From positions 1-5,211 of the forward strand of contig JBOFIT010000219.1 in assembly GCA_051650305.1 (NCBI GenBank): DNA of 5,211 bases. Direction: 5' to 3'. This DNA comes from JBOFDK01 sp051650305 (lineage in GTDB: Bacteria; Bacillota; Clostridia; Lachnospirales; Cellulosilyticaceae). The notes below the pieces were generated by a model. The model worked only from the letters and a program-made list of their open reading frames with translations. It had not been told where the DNA came from and did not search any database. Made by a program: the position numbers and the translations under genes. This document shows positions 3,788 to 5,211 of the stretch, one piece after another (the first letter of the stretch is position 1; each line of letters begins with the position of its first letter).

Positions 3788-5211
3788 ATGGCAGCGAACA
3801 AAAAAGAAAATGCAGCTCCAGTAGTAGAAAAAGCACAAATCGATGCAACACAAATGGTAAACGAATTAGTAGAAAAAGCTCAGGTGGCTTTACAAGAATT
3901 CATGAAACTTGATCAAGCACAAGTAGATGCAATCACACAAGCAATGGCACTTGCTGGTCTTTCAAACCAAATGAAACTTGCTCGTATGGCAGTAGAAGAA
4001 ACAGGTCGTGGTATCTTCGAAGATAAAGTTACAAAAAACATCTTCGCTACTGAGTACATCTACCACAGTATTAAATACGATAAAACAGTTGGTATTATCG
4101 AAGAAAACGAAGAAGAAGACTTCATGGTAATCGCTGAGCCTCTTGGTGTTATCGCTGGTGTTACTCCTGTAACAAACCCAACTTCAACAACAATGTTCAA
4201 GTCTATCATTTCTATGAAAACACGTAACCCAATCATCTTCGGTTTCCACCCATCAGCTCAAAAATGTTCATCAGAAGCTGCTCGTATCGTAAGAGATGCT
4301 GCTATCGCTGCTGGTGCTCCTGAAAACTGTATCCAATGGGTTGAGTTCCCATCTCTTGAAGCTACATCAGCTCTTATGAATCACCCAGGTGTTGCTACAA
4401 TCCTTGCTACTGGTGGTGGCGGAATGGTTAAAGCTGCTTACTCAGCTGGTAAACCTGCATTAGGCGTAGGTGCTGGTAACGTACCTTGCTTCATCGACAA
4501 AACTGCTGTACTTGAAAGATCACTTACAGACCTTATCCTTTCAAAATCATTCGATAACGGTATGATCTGTGCATCTGAACAAGCTGCTATTATTGAAGCT
4601 CCTGTATACGATCAAGCAATCGCATTCATGAAACAACAAGGTTGCTACTTCGCAACAAAAGAAGAAATCAAAAAACTTGAGCCAGTTGTTATCAATCCTG
4701 AAAAACAAATGGTTAATGCTGACATCGTAGGTAAATATCCTTACGAAATCGCAGCTTTAGCTGGTATCAAGATTCCTGAAGATACAAAAGTACTTTGCTG
4801 TGAAATCGAAGGTGTAGGTGCTGATTACCCACTTTCAAGAGAAAAACTTTCTCCAGTACTTGCTGTAGTAAAAGCTAAAGATGCTAAAGACGGTATCGAC
4901 AAAGCTGAAATCATGGTTGAACTTGGTGGTCTTGGTCACTCATCAGTTATCCATTCTACAGATGATGATACAATCAAAGCTTTCGCTCAAAGACTTAAAA
5001 CAGGTCGTGTACTTGTAAATGCTCCATCTACACATGGTGCTATCGGTGATATCTACAATTCAAATATGCCTTCTCTTACACTTGGATGTGGTTCATACGG
5101 AAAGAACTCTACTACATCTAACGTAACAGCAGACAATTTAGTAAATAAGAAAAGAGTGGCTAAGAGACAAGTGAATATGCAATGGTTCAAAATTCCAGAA
5201 AAAATCTACTT
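3788..5211 (+). CDS. adhE: Bifunctional aldehyde/alcohol dehydrogenase AdhE, N-terminal part
   Basis: Only the first 474 residues are in the window; the frame is open at the right edge. AdhE converts acetyl-CoA to acetaldehyde and then ethanol, using two NADH, and forms cytoplasmic filaments (spirosomes). What is visible is the CoA-acylating aldehyde dehydrogenase domain: PLGVIAGVTPVTNPTSTT (118-135), the nucleotide-binding stretch ATGGGGMVKAAYSAGKPALG (207-226), the catalytic cysteine Cys261 in NGMICASEQ, and the conserved ELGGLGHSS (378-386). It ends in the linker to the iron alcohol dehydrogenase domain (QWFKIPEKIY). The N-terminus carries an Ala/Lys/Glu-rich lead of about 18 residues not needed for the fold. 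AAGGAGG (3773-3779) lies eight bases before ATG. Strongly biased codons (CTT, GCT, ATC, AAC) suggest high expression. Two Rex-like operators and an extended -10 promoter lie upstream. A standalone acylating dehydrogenase cannot be excluded without the missing half, but the linker favours AdhE. Confidence 0.93.
   Translation, partial: MAANKKENAAPVVEKAQIDATQMVNELVEKAQVALQEFMKLDQAQVDAITQAMALAGLSNQMKLARMAVEETGRGIFEDKVTKNIFATEYIYHSIKYDKTVGIIEENEEEDFMVIAEPLGVIAGVTPVTNPTSTTMFKSIISMKTRNPIIFGFHPSAQKCSSEAARIVRDAAIAAGAPENCIQWVEFPSLEATSALMNHPGVATILATGGGGMVKAAYSAGKPALGVGAGNVPCFIDKTAVLERSLTDLILSKSFDNGMICASEQAAIIEAPVYDQAIAFMKQQGCYFATKEEIKKLEPVVINPEKQMVNADIVGKYPYEIAALAGIKIPEDTKVLCCEIEGVGADYPLSREKLSPVLAVVKAKDAKDGIDKAEIMVELGGLGHSSVIHSTDDDTIKAFAQRLKTGRVLVNAPSTHGAIGDIYNSNMPSLTLGCGSYGKNSTTSNVTADNLVNKKRVAKRQVNMQWFKIPEKIY

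Overview
The window is low-GC, with Firmicute-type Shine-Dalgarno sites, a T-box-controlled aminoacyl-tRNA synthetase and a bifunctional AdhE. Together these suggest a fermentative anaerobic member of the Clostridia, possibly Lachnospirales-like; I cannot name the genus from sequence alone.

Layout. (1) Positions 1-167 hold the 3' end of a + strand gene I cannot identify, followed by a strong hairpin terminator at 177-220. (2) Positions 245-785 hold two tightly spaced + strand genes for small membrane proteins: a DUF2752 protein with its CPTCGGTR motif, and a 57-residue two-helix protein whose real start is 612. (3) A DUF4190-type membrane protein on the - strand (798-1223) converges on them with a 12-base gap and has its own promoter. 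(4) serS (seryl-tRNA synthetase, 1369-2646, - strand) ends in its own terminator. Its leader runs back to a consensus promoter at 3117-3145 and contains a clear T-box riboswitch: UGGCACC antiterminator bulge, mutually exclusive terminator, and a stem I with a capping hairpin. (5) Between the T-box terminator and the serS ribosome binding site lie about 190 bases of unusually palindromic DNA (19-bp and 12-bp perfect inverted repeats with nested hairpins). I read this as a small inserted element or an extra RNA domain. (6) The 640-base divergent region between the serS promoter and adhE holds an orphan + strand terminator with a possible small RNA before it. It also holds a good extended -10 promoter and two 18-bp palindromes that each match 12 of 14 specified positions of the Rex (NADH/NAD+ sensor) operator, one on each side of the promoter. 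(7) adhE starts at 3788 and runs off the window end, so only its aldehyde dehydrogenase half plus the linker is visible.

How it works together: serS should be induced when tRNA-Ser is uncharged, and adhE when NADH is high. The two genes are divergent and regulated independently. The most interesting parts are the palindromic insert in the serS leader, the paired Rex-like operators, and the unexplained terminated segment between the two promoters.
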